Shown piece after piece: positions 35,012 to 43,872 of a stretch of 64,000 nucleotides of DNA. The translations under genes were made by a program, and so were the position numbers. Under the pieces are notes generated by a model. The model saw only the letters and a program-made list of their open reading frames with translations, made no database searches and had not been told where the DNA came from. Source of the DNA: Pseudacidovorax intermedius (GTDB lineage: Bacteria > Pseudomonadota > Gammaproteobacteria > Burkholderiales > Burkholderiaceae_C); NCBI RefSeq assembly GCF_003350475.1, contig NZ_QQAV01000008.1, positions 32,409 to 96,408 of the forward strand. The letters run 5' to 3'. Positions within the stretch are counted from its first letter, which is position 1; each line of letters starts with the position of its first letter.

Positions 35012-37150
35012 TTACAGCGGCGCGAACACCGAGGGCGAGAAGTCGCCGTGCGAACCGGCCGGCCGCCGGCCCAGGCTCCACGCGAGCAGCTGGTCCGCCG
35101 GCATCGGCCGCGCGAAGAAGAAGCCCTGCAGCTCGTCGCAGCCCATGCCCAGCAGGATGTCGCGCTGGCCGGCCGTCTCCACGCCCTCGGCCACCACGCG
35201 CAGGCCCAGCGCGTGCGACAGGCGCACCACCGCGTCGACCACGGCCCGCGCATCGGCGCTGGTCTCCAGGTCGCTCACGAAGCTGCGGTCGATCTTGAGC
35301 TGGCGCGCCGGCAGCTGGCGCAGGTAGCTCAGGCTGGAGTAGCCGGTGCCGAAGTCGTCGATGGCCAGGAAGACGCCGATGCGCGAGAGGCCGTCGAACA
35401 CCCGCTGCGTGGCGGCCACGTCCTCCATGGCCACGCTCTCGGTGATCTCGCACAGCAGTCGTTCGGCCGAGATGCGGTGGCGGCCCAGGGCGTCGGCGAT
35501 GCGCTCGACGAGGTCGGGCTCGCGCAGCTGGTGCGCCGACAGATTGATGGCCACGCGCATGAGGAGGCCCTCGTCCTCCCACTGCGCGACCTGGCGGCAG
35601 GCTTCCTCGATCACCCAGTGGCCCAGCGCGTTGATCAGGCCGAAGCGCTCGGCCAGCGGAATGAACACCAGCGGGCTGATGGGCCCCAGCGTCGGATGCG
35701 TCCAGCGCAGCAGGGCCTCCACGCCGCGGATCTGGTTGCGGCGGCCGTCGATCTTGGGCTGGTAGTGCAGCGCCAGCTGGCCGCCCTGGATGGCCAGGCG
35801 CAGGTCGGACTGCAGGCTCAGCTGCTCCTCGGCGTTCGTGCCCATGCGCGACTCGAACATGGCGTAGTTGCCGCCGCCGGCGCGCTTGGCCGCGTACATG
35901 GCGGCGTCGGCGCAGGCCACCAGCTTGTGCTTCTCGCCATGGTCGGGGTAGACGACGATGCCGACCGAGGCCGAGATCTGCACCGGCCGCTGGCCCACGA
36001 GGAAGGGCGCGCGGATCGCCTCAACGATGCGGCGGGCCACCGCCGTGCAGTCGGCGGCATAGACCACGTTCTCCATCAGCACCACGAACTCGTCGCCGCC
36101 GATGCGGGCCACGGTGTCGGTGCCGCGGGCCACCGCGCGCAGGCGGTCGGCGGCGTCGCGCAGCACGGCGTCGCCCAGCGAATGGCCGAAGGAGTCGTTG
36201 ACCGGCTTGAAGCCGTCCAGGTCCACGAACAGCACCGCCAGCTTCTCCTTGCCGCCATCGGTGCGGGCCAGGGCATGGCCCAGCCGGTCGTCGAAGAGCA
36301 CGCGGTTGGGCAGGTCGGTGAGCGGGTCGAGGAAGGCGCGGCGGTGCAGCTCCTCGTTGGCCTCCTGCAGCTGGTGGTTGGCCTCCTTGAGCGAGCGCGC
36401 CAGCTGCATGGTGCGCCCGCGCAGCCGGGCATCGAGCACCGAGGTGAAGAGGGTGAGCATCAGCATCAGCAGCGTCGCCGCCATGACCATCAGGCCCAGG
36501 CTTTTGCCGCCGAGCTCGCCGGCACTCAGGCAGACGCTGCCTTCCACGAAGCCGGCCGCGGCCATGCCGGCATAGTGCATGCCGCTGATCGCCAGCCCCA
36601 TGACCACCGCGGCGCCCAGCTGCAGCAGCCGGGCCTGGCCGCCTTCGCTCTCGCGCAGCAGGAAGAACAGCAGCAGCGCCGCCGCCGAGGCGCCCCACGC
36701 GATCAGGGCCGAGGCCCCCACCATGGGCCAGTGCCACTGGATGCCCGGTGCCACGTCGATGGCCGCCATGCCCAGGTAGTGCATGGCGCAGATGCCCGCA
36801 GCCATCGCCGCCGAACCGTACAGCAGCGGCTTCGCGCCCAGCCGGTGTCGGGCGGCCAGCCGCAAGGCCAGCGCCGAGACCGCCACCGCCGCCAGCCACG
36901 ACAGAGCCGTCAGAGCATAGGTGTAGCCCAGCTCGATGGGCAGCGAGTAGGCCAGCATGCCCACGAAGTGCATCGACCAGATGCCGGTGCCCAGCACGAG
37001 CGAGCCGGCGGCGGACCAGGTGCGCGAGACGATGCGGTCGCGGGTGTGGACACGCCGGGCCAGATCGAGCGCCACGTAGGAGGCGAAGGCCGCGATCAGG
37101 ACGGAGGCGGCCACGACCCACGGGTCATAGCGGGGAATGAGGAAGTTCAC
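35012..37150 (-). CDS. MHYT-GGDEF-EAL c-di-GMP signalling protein
   Basis: A 712-residue membrane protein. Residues 1-250 hold a seven-helix MHYT sensor with the three repeats WSMHFVGM, CAMHYLGM and SGMHYAGM (thought to bind copper or sense gases). A GGDEF domain follows with intact RIGGDEF, then an EAL domain with VEALLRW, NLSAHQ, EITES, DDFGTGYSSL and AEGVE. Both active sites look intact, so it may make or degrade c-di-GMP. Start: GTG at 37150, 63 nt downstream of a sigma-28-like motif. It faces the pilY1 end and is divergent from the DUF4394 operon. Confidence 0.92.
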   Translation of the reverse strand: MNFLIPRYDPWVVAASVLIAAFASYVALDLARRVHTRDRIVSRTWSAAGSLVLGTGIWSMHFVGMLAYSLPIELGYTYALTALSWLAAVAVSALALRLAARHRLGAKPLLYGSAAMAAGICAMHYLGMAAIDVAPGIQWHWPMVGASALIAWGASAAALLLFFLLRESEGGQARLLQLGAAVVMGLAISGMHYAGMAAAGFVEGSVCLSAGELGGKSLGLMVMAATLLMLMLTLFTSVLDARLRGRTMQLARSLKEANHQLQEANEELHRRAFLDPLTDLPNRVLFDDRLGHALARTDGGKEKLAVLFVDLDGFKPVNDSFGHSLGDAVLRDAADRLRAVARGTDTVARIGGDEFVVLMENVVYAADCTAVARRIVEAIRAPFLVGQRPVQISASVGIVVYPDHGEKHKLVACADAAMYAAKRAGGGNYAMFESRMGTNAEEQLSLQSDLRLAIQGGQLALHYQPKIDGRRNQIRGVEALLRWTHPTLGPISPLVFIPLAERFGLINALGHWVIEEACRQVAQWEDEGLLMRVAINLSAHQLREPDLVERIADALGRHRISAERLLCEITESVAMEDVAATQRVFDGLSRIGVFLAIDDFGTGYSSLSYLRQLPARQLKIDRSFVSDLETSADARAVVDAVVRLSHALGLRVVAEGVETAGQRDILLGMGCDELQGFFFARPMPADQLLAWSLGRRPAGSHGDFSPSVFAPL

Positions 37151-37213
37151 GGCGGCAGGTGGCCCGCCGGATTGGAGGCCGAGCGCAGCCCAGGAGGAAT
37201 GGGACGACCAAGA

Positions 37214-37239
37214 CTTCGGCTATACGCAGCAAGACTTGA
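37214..37239 (-). promoter_or_regulatory. Sigma-28 (FliA)-like promoter of the MHYT-GGDEF-EAL gene
   Basis: On the minus strand TCAAGTC (37239-37233) is followed after 12 nt by GCCGAAG (37220-37214). The GCCGA core is the hallmark of the flagellar sigma-28 -10 element, and TCAAG is a plausible -35 element. It reads toward the GTG at 37150. The same two words with identical spacing occur on the other strand for the divergent operon. Confidence 0.6.
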
Positions 37240-37302
37240 GTCGGATCAAGGCGCGCATTGGACGGCTTTCGCCCGACCCGGGTTTGTGTAGGGGGATTGG
37301 GC

Positions 37303-37328
37303 TCAAGTCCGCGCCGGAATTGCCGAAG
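37303..37328 (+). promoter_or_regulatory. Sigma-28 (FliA)-like promoter of the DUF4394 operon
   Basis: TCAAGTC (37303-37309), 12-nt spacer, GCCGAAG (37322-37328). The -10 element ends 8 nt before the ATG at 37337, so transcription would begin at or next to the start codon, giving a leaderless message. Matching sequence and spacing with the divergent copy argue against chance. Confidence 0.6.
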
Positions 37329-37336
37329 ATCAAAAG

Positions 37337-38257
37337 ATGACCTTGTCCATTTTTTCTCGGCGTGGGTGCCTTGGCGGGCTGGGTCCCGCAGCCATCGCCG
37401 CCGGCCTGCTGGTGCAGGGGCTGGCGCATCCGGCACTCGCGCAGCCCGCGCCCGCGGCACGGCCCCACACACTGTGGACGCTGACCGCCGACCGCGTGCT
37501 CCACCGCTACTCGGCTGCCGAGCCCGCCGTCGAGCAGGCCAGCCGCCCGGTGGCCGGTCTGCCTGCCGGCGATCCGGTGGTGGGCATCGACTACCGCGTC
37601 GCCTACGGCCAGCTCTACGCCCTGACGCGCAGCGGCCGCCTTTACGTGCTCGACACCGACACCGGCGAGGCCAGGGCCGTGAGTGCCGCCGCCACCGCCG
37701 TGCCCATGGACCGGGGCGAGGTGTACGGGATGAACTTCAACCCCAGCGCCGACCGGCTGCGGGTGGTCGATTGCGCCGGCCAGAACTTCCGCCTCCACCC
37801 GCTGACCAACGAGGTGGTCGACGCCGATCCGGCGACGCCGGGCGTGCAGCTCGACGGCCGCCTGGCCTATGCGGCCACGGATTCGGGCGCCGGCAAGGGC
37901 GTGTGCATCAAGGCCGTGGCCTACACCTACAACAAGCGCGACCCGAAGATCACCACCAACTACGCCATCGAGGCCTCGCAGGGCTGGCTGCTCATGCAGG
38001 GCAGCCTGGAAGGCGCGACCCCGGTCGTGTCTCCCAACACCGGGCAGCTCACCACCGTGGGCGCGCTGGCCCTGGGCCGGATCGAATCGGTGCAGTTCGA
38101 CATCGCCGACCGCGACAACGACGCGCTGGCCGCCATCCGGCTCACGCCGCAGTCGCCCACGCAGCTCTACCGCATCCGGCTCGCTTCGGGCGCCAGCACG
38201 CTGCTGGGCACGCTGGGCCAGGGCGCGCCGGTGCTGGGCTTCGCCATCGAGCCCTGA
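37337..38257 (+). CDS. Exported DUF4394 beta-propeller-like protein
   Basis: A 306-residue exported protein with a signal peptide (about 1-35, ending ALAQP). The body carries DUF4394 features: repeated strands such as LYALTRSGRLYVLDTDTGEA, GMNFNPSADRLRVV and YTYNKRD. The family is predicted to form a beta-propeller and has no assigned function. No Shine-Dalgarno precedes the ATG at 37337, in keeping with the promoter motif almost touching it. It is followed closely by a cupredoxin-like gene and a GGDEF-EAL gene, so a periplasmic sensing role upstream of c-di-GMP signalling is conceivable. Confidence 0.8.
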   Translation: MTLSIFSRRGCLGGLGPAAIAAGLLVQGLAHPALAQPAPAARPHTLWTLTADRVLHRYSAAEPAVEQASRPVAGLPAGDPVVGIDYRVAYGQLYALTRSGRLYVLDTDTGEARAVSAAATAVPMDRGEVYGMNFNPSADRLRVVDCAGQNFRLHPLTNEVVDADPATPGVQLDGRLAYAATDSGAGKGVCIKAVAYTYNKRDPKITTNYAIEASQGWLLMQGSLEGATPVVSPNTGQLTTVGALALGRIESVQFDIADRDNDALAAIRLTPQSPTQLYRIRLASGASTLLGTLGQGAPVLGFAIEP

Positions 38258-38278
38258 TCCCCCGCGCGGCCAAGTCCC

Positions 38279-38902
38279 ATGCCGGCCCTCGCAGGACTGC
38301 GGCGCGCCGCCCGCCTGTTGCCCCTCGCCCTGCTGCCGCTGGCGGGTGAGGCGGCCACGGTCGAGGTGGGCGTGGTCGACGCTGCCGGCCGGCCGCTGGC
38401 CCAGGCGGTGGTGTTCCTCGAATCGCCCGCTGCGGCCGCCCAGGTGCGGCCGCTGAAGGACGTGGAACTGGCCCAGGCGCAGCGCCGCTTCATGCCCGAC
38501 GTGCTGCTGGTCACGCGCGGCACCTCGGTGGACTTTCCCAACCGGGACGAGGTGCGGCACCACGTCTATTCCTTCTCGCCGGCCAAGCGCTTCGAGCTCA
38601 AGCTCTACATCGGCCGCCCCGCCAACCCGGTGCTGTTCGACATGCCAGGCGTGGTGGTGCTGGGCTGCAACATCCACGACGACATGGTGGGCTGGGTGCT
38701 GGTGCTCGACACGCCCCACTATGGCCGCACCGACGCCGCCGGCCGGCTGGTGCTCAAGGACGTGCCCCCCGGCAGCTACCAGCTGCGCACCTGGCATGCC
38801 ATGCTGCCGGTGGGCGAACCGCCCGCCGGCACGGTGCTGAACGTGGGTCGCGAGGGGGTGCAGGCGCGCGCGCAGCTGCCGGTGCGGATGTCCCCGCCAT
38901 GA
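38279..38902 (+). CDS. Periplasmic cupredoxin-like (methylamine-utilisation-type) protein
   Basis: A 207-residue exported protein. After the signal peptide (about 1-25) comes a beta-sandwich with DFPNRDEVRHHVYSFSPAK and VLGCNIHDDMVGW, which supply the His, Cys, His and Met ligands of a type 1 copper site. Similar proteins are annotated as methylamine utilisation or plastocyanin-like. Its stop overlaps the ATG of the following GGDEF-EAL gene (ATGA), so the two are translationally coupled; a copper- or redox-responsive partner for that sensor is a reasonable inference. Confidence 0.8.
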   Translation: MPALAGLRRAARLLPLALLPLAGEAATVEVGVVDAAGRPLAQAVVFLESPAAAAQVRPLKDVELAQAQRRFMPDVLLVTRGTSVDFPNRDEVRHHVYSFSPAKRFELKLYIGRPANPVLFDMPGVVVLGCNIHDDMVGWVLVLDTPHYGRTDAAGRLVLKDVPPGSYQLRTWHAMLPVGEPPAGTVLNVGREGVQARAQLPVRMSPP

Positions 38903-41316
38903 TCCGCGCGTTCCACCGGGCATCGCTGGTCAACCGGATCGCGCTGCTGATGCTGGCGCTGCTCCTGTTCATCCAGGCGGGCACCTTCTGGGCCGCGAGG
39001 CAGTCGCTGTGGCGCCAGGCGCGCACCGACGTGCAGCAGCGACTGGGCGTGGGCGAGGGCATCTGGCGCAACCTGCTGGGCCAGCGGCAGCAGCGCCTGC
39101 ACGAGGCGGCCTCGGTGCTGGCCTCGGACTACGGCTTTCGCGCCGCGCTCGCGGCCGGCGACGCGGTCACGCTGGCCTCGGCGCTGGGCAACGGTGTCGC
39201 GCGCATCGGCGCCAGCACGGCGGCCTCGCTCGATGCGCAGTTGCGCTGGCTGGCCGACAGCCCCGGCGACCTGCCCCTGCGCCTGAGCACGGCCCAGCTG
39301 CGCCACCTGGCCGGGCTCCAGGCGGGCAGCGGCGCCCAGCTCTATGCGGCGGGCGGCAAGGTCTACCAGCTCGTGCTGGTGCCCATCCGCGCGCCGCTGA
39401 TCGTCGGCTGGGTGCTGATGAGCTTCGAGCTCACGGCCGAGATCACGCGCGACTTCAGCGCGCTGGCGCAGATCCAGCTGGTGCTGATGGCCGGCGACGA
39501 CGGGCAGGGTCCGCTCGTGCCGGTGCTCGACACCCTGCCGGCGGGCGCGCAGCCGCCGACGTCACGCCTGCAGGACGATGCGGCCTTGGAGTGGACGCAT
39601 GGCGGACAGGCCTGGCTGCTGCGCCGTGCCCCCCAGCCCATGCTCGACGGCCGGATGGAGGTGGTGCTGATGGCCTCGCTCGCGCCCGCCGCCGGGGCCA
39701 CGCGCGACATGACGCTGCAGCTGGGCCTGATCACCGTGCTGGGCCTGGTGCTCTTCGCCGTCAGTGGCCGCATGGCCGTGCGGCAGGCGGTGCAGCCGCT
39801 GGCCGAACTGTCGGCCAGCACCCGGGCCATCGGTGCCGGCAACTTCGATGTGGCCATCCACCAGCGCAACCGCGCCGACGAGGTCGGCATGCTGGCGCGC
39901 GACTTCGACGACATGCGGCTGAACCTGCGCGACCACCGGGGCGAGATCACCCGGCTGGCCTTCCGCGACACCCTGACCGGCCTGCCCAACCGTGAGGCCT
40001 TCCAGCGCATGCTGGCCAAGGAGCTCGCGAAGGCGGGCGTGGCCGCCGAAAGTGCGCCCGCGCCGGACAGCCCGTGCGCCCAGGGCGTGGTGCTGCTGCT
40101 GGACATCCACCGCTTCAAGCTGGTGAACGACGTGCTGGGCTTTCCCTTCGGCGACGGCGTGCTGCAGGCCGTGGCCGCCCGGCTGCAGGCGCGCATGCCG
40201 CTGCCGGGCGATGGCGTGGCCCGCATCGGCGGCGACACCTTCGCCGCGGTGCGCAGCGGCCTCGACCAGGCCGAGGCGGAGGACTGGGCGCAGTCGCTGG
40301 TGCGACTGTTCGACGATCCGCTGCTGGTCGCCGGCCAGCGCATCGATGTGCAGATGAGCGCGGGCTATGCACGGTGGCCGGGCGATGCTGCCACCGGCGA
40401 CGAGCTGGTGGGCCGGGCCGAGCTGGCGCTGCGGGCGGCCAAGCGGCAGGGCCGCGAATGGCTGGCCTACGAGCCGGTGCAGTCGGTGAGCACGGCGGTG
40501 GCCGTGTCGCTGCTGTCCGAGCTGCGCAGCGCCGTCACGCGCAGCGAGTTGCGGCTCTTCCTGCAGCCCAAGCTGAGCCTGGACAGCGGCCAGGTGTGCA
40601 CCGCCGAGGCGCTGCTGCGCTGGCAGCATCCCGAACGGGGCTTGCTGCCGCCAGCGCACTTCATCCCCTTCGCCGAGCAGACCGGCTTCGTGCGGCGGCT
40701 CACGCAATGGGTGTTCGACGAGGCCTGCCGCTGCTGGCTCACGCTGTCGGCGCAGGGCCTGCGCATGGTGTCGATCAACCTTTCCACGCGCGATCTGGTC
40801 GATGTGCACCTCATCGGCCGCCTGCAGGCCAGCCTGGATCGCCATCGCGTGCCGGCTGGGGCCTTCTGCCTGGAGATCACCGAGAGCGCGATCATGGACG
40901 ACCCGCAGCGCGCCCGGGCCACGCTGGTGCGCCTGGGCGAGATGGGCTTCCGGCTGTCCATCGACGACTTCGGCACCGGCTATTCGTCGCTGGCCTACCT
41001 CAAGCACCTGCCGGTGCACCAGCTCAAGGTCGACAAGTCCTTCGTGCTGAAGATGGCCGACGACGAAAGCGACGCCAAGATCGTGCGGGCCATCGTCGAC
41101 CTGGCGCACAACCTGGGGCTGGAGGTGGTGGCCGAAGGCGTGGAGGGGCCCGAGGCCCTTGCGCAGCTAGCGCGGATGGGCTGCGAGAAGGCGCAGGGCT
41201 TCCACATCGCGCGGCCCATGGCCTGGGAGGCCTTCGGCGGCTGGATCGCGGCGTGGACCGCGGAGCAGGCCGTGGCGCGCGCGAGTGCGCTGGACAGGGC
41301 CGCGGCCGCGGGCTGA
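38899..41316 (+). CDS. HAMP-GGDEF(degenerate)-EAL c-di-GMP phosphodiesterase candidate
   Basis: An 805-residue membrane protein: TM1 (about 13-30), a periplasmic sensor domain, TM2 (about 275-295), HAMP, then GGDEF and EAL domains. The GGDEF signature reads GGDTF, lacking the catalytic Glu, so cyclase activity is unlikely. EAL motifs are complete (AEALLRW, SINLSTRD, EITES, DDFGTGYSSL, KVDKSF, AEGVE). Predicted role: periplasmic-signal-controlled c-di-GMP hydrolysis. It is coupled to the cupredoxin-like gene by a 4-bp overlap and may lower the c-di-GMP pool that drives the NfrB-like synthase. Confidence 0.9.
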   Translation: MIRAFHRASLVNRIALLMLALLLFIQAGTFWAARQSLWRQARTDVQQRLGVGEGIWRNLLGQRQQRLHEAASVLASDYGFRAALAAGDAVTLASALGNGVARIGASTAASLDAQLRWLADSPGDLPLRLSTAQLRHLAGLQAGSGAQLYAAGGKVYQLVLVPIRAPLIVGWVLMSFELTAEITRDFSALAQIQLVLMAGDDGQGPLVPVLDTLPAGAQPPTSRLQDDAALEWTHGGQAWLLRRAPQPMLDGRMEVVLMASLAPAAGATRDMTLQLGLITVLGLVLFAVSGRMAVRQAVQPLAELSASTRAIGAGNFDVAIHQRNRADEVGMLARDFDDMRLNLRDHRGEITRLAFRDTLTGLPNREAFQRMLAKELAKAGVAAESAPAPDSPCAQGVVLLLDIHRFKLVNDVLGFPFGDGVLQAVAARLQARMPLPGDGVARIGGDTFAAVRSGLDQAEAEDWAQSLVRLFDDPLLVAGQRIDVQMSAGYARWPGDAATGDELVGRAELALRAAKRQGREWLAYEPVQSVSTAVAVSLLSELRSAVTRSELRLFLQPKLSLDSGQVCTAEALLRWQHPERGLLPPAHFIPFAEQTGFVRRLTQWVFDEACRCWLTLSAQGLRMVSINLSTRDLVDVHLIGRLQASLDRHRVPAGAFCLEITESAIMDDPQRARATLVRLGEMGFRLSIDDFGTGYSSLAYLKHLPVHQLKVDKSFVLKMADDESDAKIVRAIVDLAHNLGLEVVAEGVEGPEALAQLARMGCEKAQGFHIARPMAWEAFGGWIAAWTAEQAVARASALDRAAAAG

Positions 41317-41471
41317 GCGCACGCACCGCCTGCCGCGCATCGCCGTCGAAACGCAGCAACCGGGGGCCGGTCTCGGCCGGGCTGTGGCAGTGCCCCTGTG
41401 GGACAAAGCTGACTGCGTTGCGGGTGCCAGGTGCTTGCGCGCGCCACGGCCTGCCCGCCAAGATCAGGCGG

Positions 41472-42056
41472 ATGAATACGTTGCGCGCATCCCCGCATTT
41501 CGACTGGATCACGCCGCAGCTGGCGGTGGGCGGACATGTTCCCGTGGGCTTCTATCCCGAACTGGCCGGCATGCATGGCGTGCGTGCCGTGATCGACTTG
41601 CGCGAGGAAGACCGCGATGACGAGGAAGCGCTCACGCGCCACGGCGTGCGGCTGCTGCACCTGCCCACGCCCGACATGTGCAGCGTGGGCGATGCGCACC
41701 TGGACCACGGCATCCGCTTTGCGCAGGCCAGCCTCGATTCGGGCGAGCGCCTGTTGATCCACTGCCAGTGGGGGATCGGCCGTTCGGCCACGCTGGCGCT
41801 GTGCGTGCTGGTGGCGCGTGGCATGCCGCCGCTGCAGGCGCTGGCGGACATGAAGTCGCGGCGCGCGGTGGTCTCGCCATCGCCCGCGCAACTGGGCTGC
41901 TGGATCGCGTGGATGGAACGCCATCGCGATGTCGCGCCCGAGCCCTTCGCGGTGCCCACCATGGCGCAGTGCCAGCGCATCGCCTATGCGCACCTGATGG
42001 GCGGCACGGGCACCGGCACGGCCGACGCCGCGACGCGCGGCGCCCCCGACCGGTAA
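41472..42056 (+). CDS. Dual-specificity/tyrosine phosphatase family protein
   Basis: A 194-residue soluble protein with the cysteine-phosphatase signature HCQWGIGRS (HCx5R) and a general-acid-type aspartate region (PTPDMCSVGD). The fold resembles small dual-specificity phosphatases. The acceptor could be a protein, a nucleotide or a phosphorylated metabolite. It is followed after only 16 nt by the unusual phosphoribosyltransferase/kinase-like gene, implying a shared pathway. The 155 bp upstream show no recognisable promoter. Confidence 0.82.
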   Translation: MNTLRASPHFDWITPQLAVGGHVPVGFYPELAGMHGVRAVIDLREEDRDDEEALTRHGVRLLHLPTPDMCSVGDAHLDHGIRFAQASLDSGERLLIHCQWGIGRSATLALCVLVARGMPPLQALADMKSRRAVVSPSPAQLGCWIAWMERHRDVAPEPFAVPTMAQCQRIAYAHLMGGTGTGTADAATRGAPDR

Positions 42057-42072
42057 GGCGCCCGGCCCGGCC

Positions 42073-43833
42073 ATGATCGTCTACGGCGACGGGCGGCGGA
42101 AGGAACGTTCCGGGGCCAAGCTGGCGCGCGTGTGCATCGGCCTGCGCCGTGCACGCGCAATACCGCCCGGCATCGTGCGGCATGCGCGGCTGGTGGAGGC
42201 GCTGATCGAGGCCGGTGAGCTGCTGCAGGGCGTGGCCGACGCGGTGGGCGACGAGGCGCTCTCCCATGGCGTGCCGCCGGGCGTGGCCAGCGCCACCCAG
42301 CTCACACTGGCCCTGGCGCGTTGCTGCCTGCACAGCTGGTGCTACGGCTTTGCGCTGGCCCATGAGGACGCGGTGGAGGACGCCGTGCGCGACTGTGCCC
42401 GCCAGCCGCTGCCGGCCTGGATCACCGTGCACCGTTGCGAGGGCTATGCCTTCTATGGGCTCTACCCCGAGGGCCACGGCATGGCGGCGCTGCAGGTGCG
42501 CGAATCCGGCGCGCTCTCGGGCGAGCGCACGCGCGTGGTGGGGCTGCGCAGCATCGGCACCAGCCTCGCGGCCATGGTGGCCGCCGGCATGCGTGCACCG
42601 GGCTTCGAGACGCTGCGGCCGCAGGGCCATCCGTTCGACCGCCAGGCCGGTGCCTTGCCGCCGGCCGGCTGGGCGCCCGATGCCGCCCTGGTCGACGAGG
42701 GGCCGGGCCTGTCGGGCAGCAGCTTCCTGGCCGGTGTGGAGGCGCTGCGGCGCGCGGGCGTGCCGCCGCCACGGGTGCATCTCTTTCCTTCGCACGGCCA
42801 TGGCCCGGGCCCGGCGGCAAGCCCGCCGGCACGCCAGCTCTGGCGCGAGCAGCCGGTGCACTACCTGGGCTTCGACGACGTGGCCGGTGCCGCCGCCATG
42901 CCGCCGCACCGTGTGCTGGACTGGGTGCGCGACCCGCTGCCTGGCGTGAGGGGCGACATGATCGCCCTGTCGGGCGGCGCCTGGCGGGCCTGGCACGGCG
43001 AGGGGGCCGAGACGCTGCCCGCGCAGGTGCACATGGAGCGGCTCAAGTTCTTGCTGCCGGCCGATGGTGGCGATTGGCTGCTGCGCTTTGCGGGCCTGGG
43101 CCGTGGCAGCCGCCTGGCCTGCGCGCGGCGGCACCTGCTGGCCCGGCATGGCTTCTGCCCGCCGGTGGAGGGCCTGTGGCATGGCTTCACGGCCGAGCGC
43201 TGGCTGGCCCATGCCCGGCCGCTGCCGCTGTGGCCGTCGGCGCAGCAGCCCACCCGCGGCCTGCTGCTGGAGCGGCTGGCCGAGTACCTGGCCTTCCGCG
43301 GCACGCGGCTGCCGGCACCTGCCACGGCGGGCGCCATGCGCGAGGTGCTGCTCGACATGGCGGGCCACAACGTCGCCAAGGGCCTGGGCGACGAGGGCGC
43401 GCGCGCCTGGCAGGCCTGGCGCGGCGCACTGCCGGCCGCCGCCCTGACGATGCCGCTGCGCCGCGTGCTCACCGACAACCGGCTGCATGCCTGGGAATGG
43501 CTGTGGGACGGCCGTACGCTGCGCAAGACCGATGCGGTGGACCATGCCGTGGCCCATGACCTGGTGGGCTGCCAGCCGCTGGAGTGGGACGTGGCCGGCG
43601 CCACGGTGGAGTTCGGGCTCGATGCCGGCGAGCGGCACTGGTTCATGGGCCGCCTTCGCGCCGCGGGCGTGCCCGTGCAATCGACACTGCTGGCGCTGTA
43701 CCTGCCGCTGTATGCGGCCTTCCAGCTGGGTGCGTTCACCATGGCCCTGCAGGCCGCGCCCGAGGCGGAGAAGGCCACGCTCGCGCGCGAGGTGCGCCGC
43801 TACGGGCAGTGGGTGCGGCGCGTGCTGGGCTGA
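42073..43833 (+). CDS. Unrecognised protein with PRTase-like and kinase-like motifs
   Basis: A 586-residue soluble protein I do not recognise as a named family. Around residues 205-222 it has ALVDEGPGLSGSSFLAGVEA, which reads like the PRPP-binding loop of type I phosphoribosyltransferases, preceded by VVGLRSIGTSLA. The C-terminal half (about 315-570) has VLTDNRLHAWEWL and later KTDAVDHAVAHD and WDVAGA, reminiscent of the catalytic and metal loops of aminoglycoside-phosphotransferase-type kinases. Both assignments are motif-level inference. It starts 16 nt after the phosphatase gene. The two may make or remove a phosphorylated nucleoside or sugar, but the product is unknown. Confidence 0.6.
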   Translation: MIVYGDGRRKERSGAKLARVCIGLRRARAIPPGIVRHARLVEALIEAGELLQGVADAVGDEALSHGVPPGVASATQLTLALARCCLHSWCYGFALAHEDAVEDAVRDCARQPLPAWITVHRCEGYAFYGLYPEGHGMAALQVRESGALSGERTRVVGLRSIGTSLAAMVAAGMRAPGFETLRPQGHPFDRQAGALPPAGWAPDAALVDEGPGLSGSSFLAGVEALRRAGVPPPRVHLFPSHGHGPGPAASPPARQLWREQPVHYLGFDDVAGAAAMPPHRVLDWVRDPLPGVRGDMIALSGGAWRAWHGEGAETLPAQVHMERLKFLLPADGGDWLLRFAGLGRGSRLACARRHLLARHGFCPPVEGLWHGFTAERWLAHARPLPLWPSAQQPTRGLLLERLAEYLAFRGTRLPAPATAGAMREVLLDMAGHNVAKGLGDEGARAWQAWRGALPAAALTMPLRRVLTDNRLHAWEWLWDGRTLRKTDAVDHAVAHDLVGCQPLEWDVAGATVEFGLDAGERHWFMGRLRAAGVPVQSTLLALYLPLYAAFQLGAFTMALQAAPEAEKATLAREVRRYGQWVRRVLG

Positions 43834-43861
43834 TGCCGATGCCGATGCCGATGCCGATGCG
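43832..43861. repeat. GATGCC hexanucleotide repeat
   Basis: Four perfect GATGCC units and a fifth ending in G, starting inside the stop codon of the preceding gene and lying in the 39-bp gap before the end of ureG. Six-base units do not change frame, and slippage here would not alter either protein. Confidence 0.85.
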
Positions 43862-43872
43862 TCCGCGCCGGC

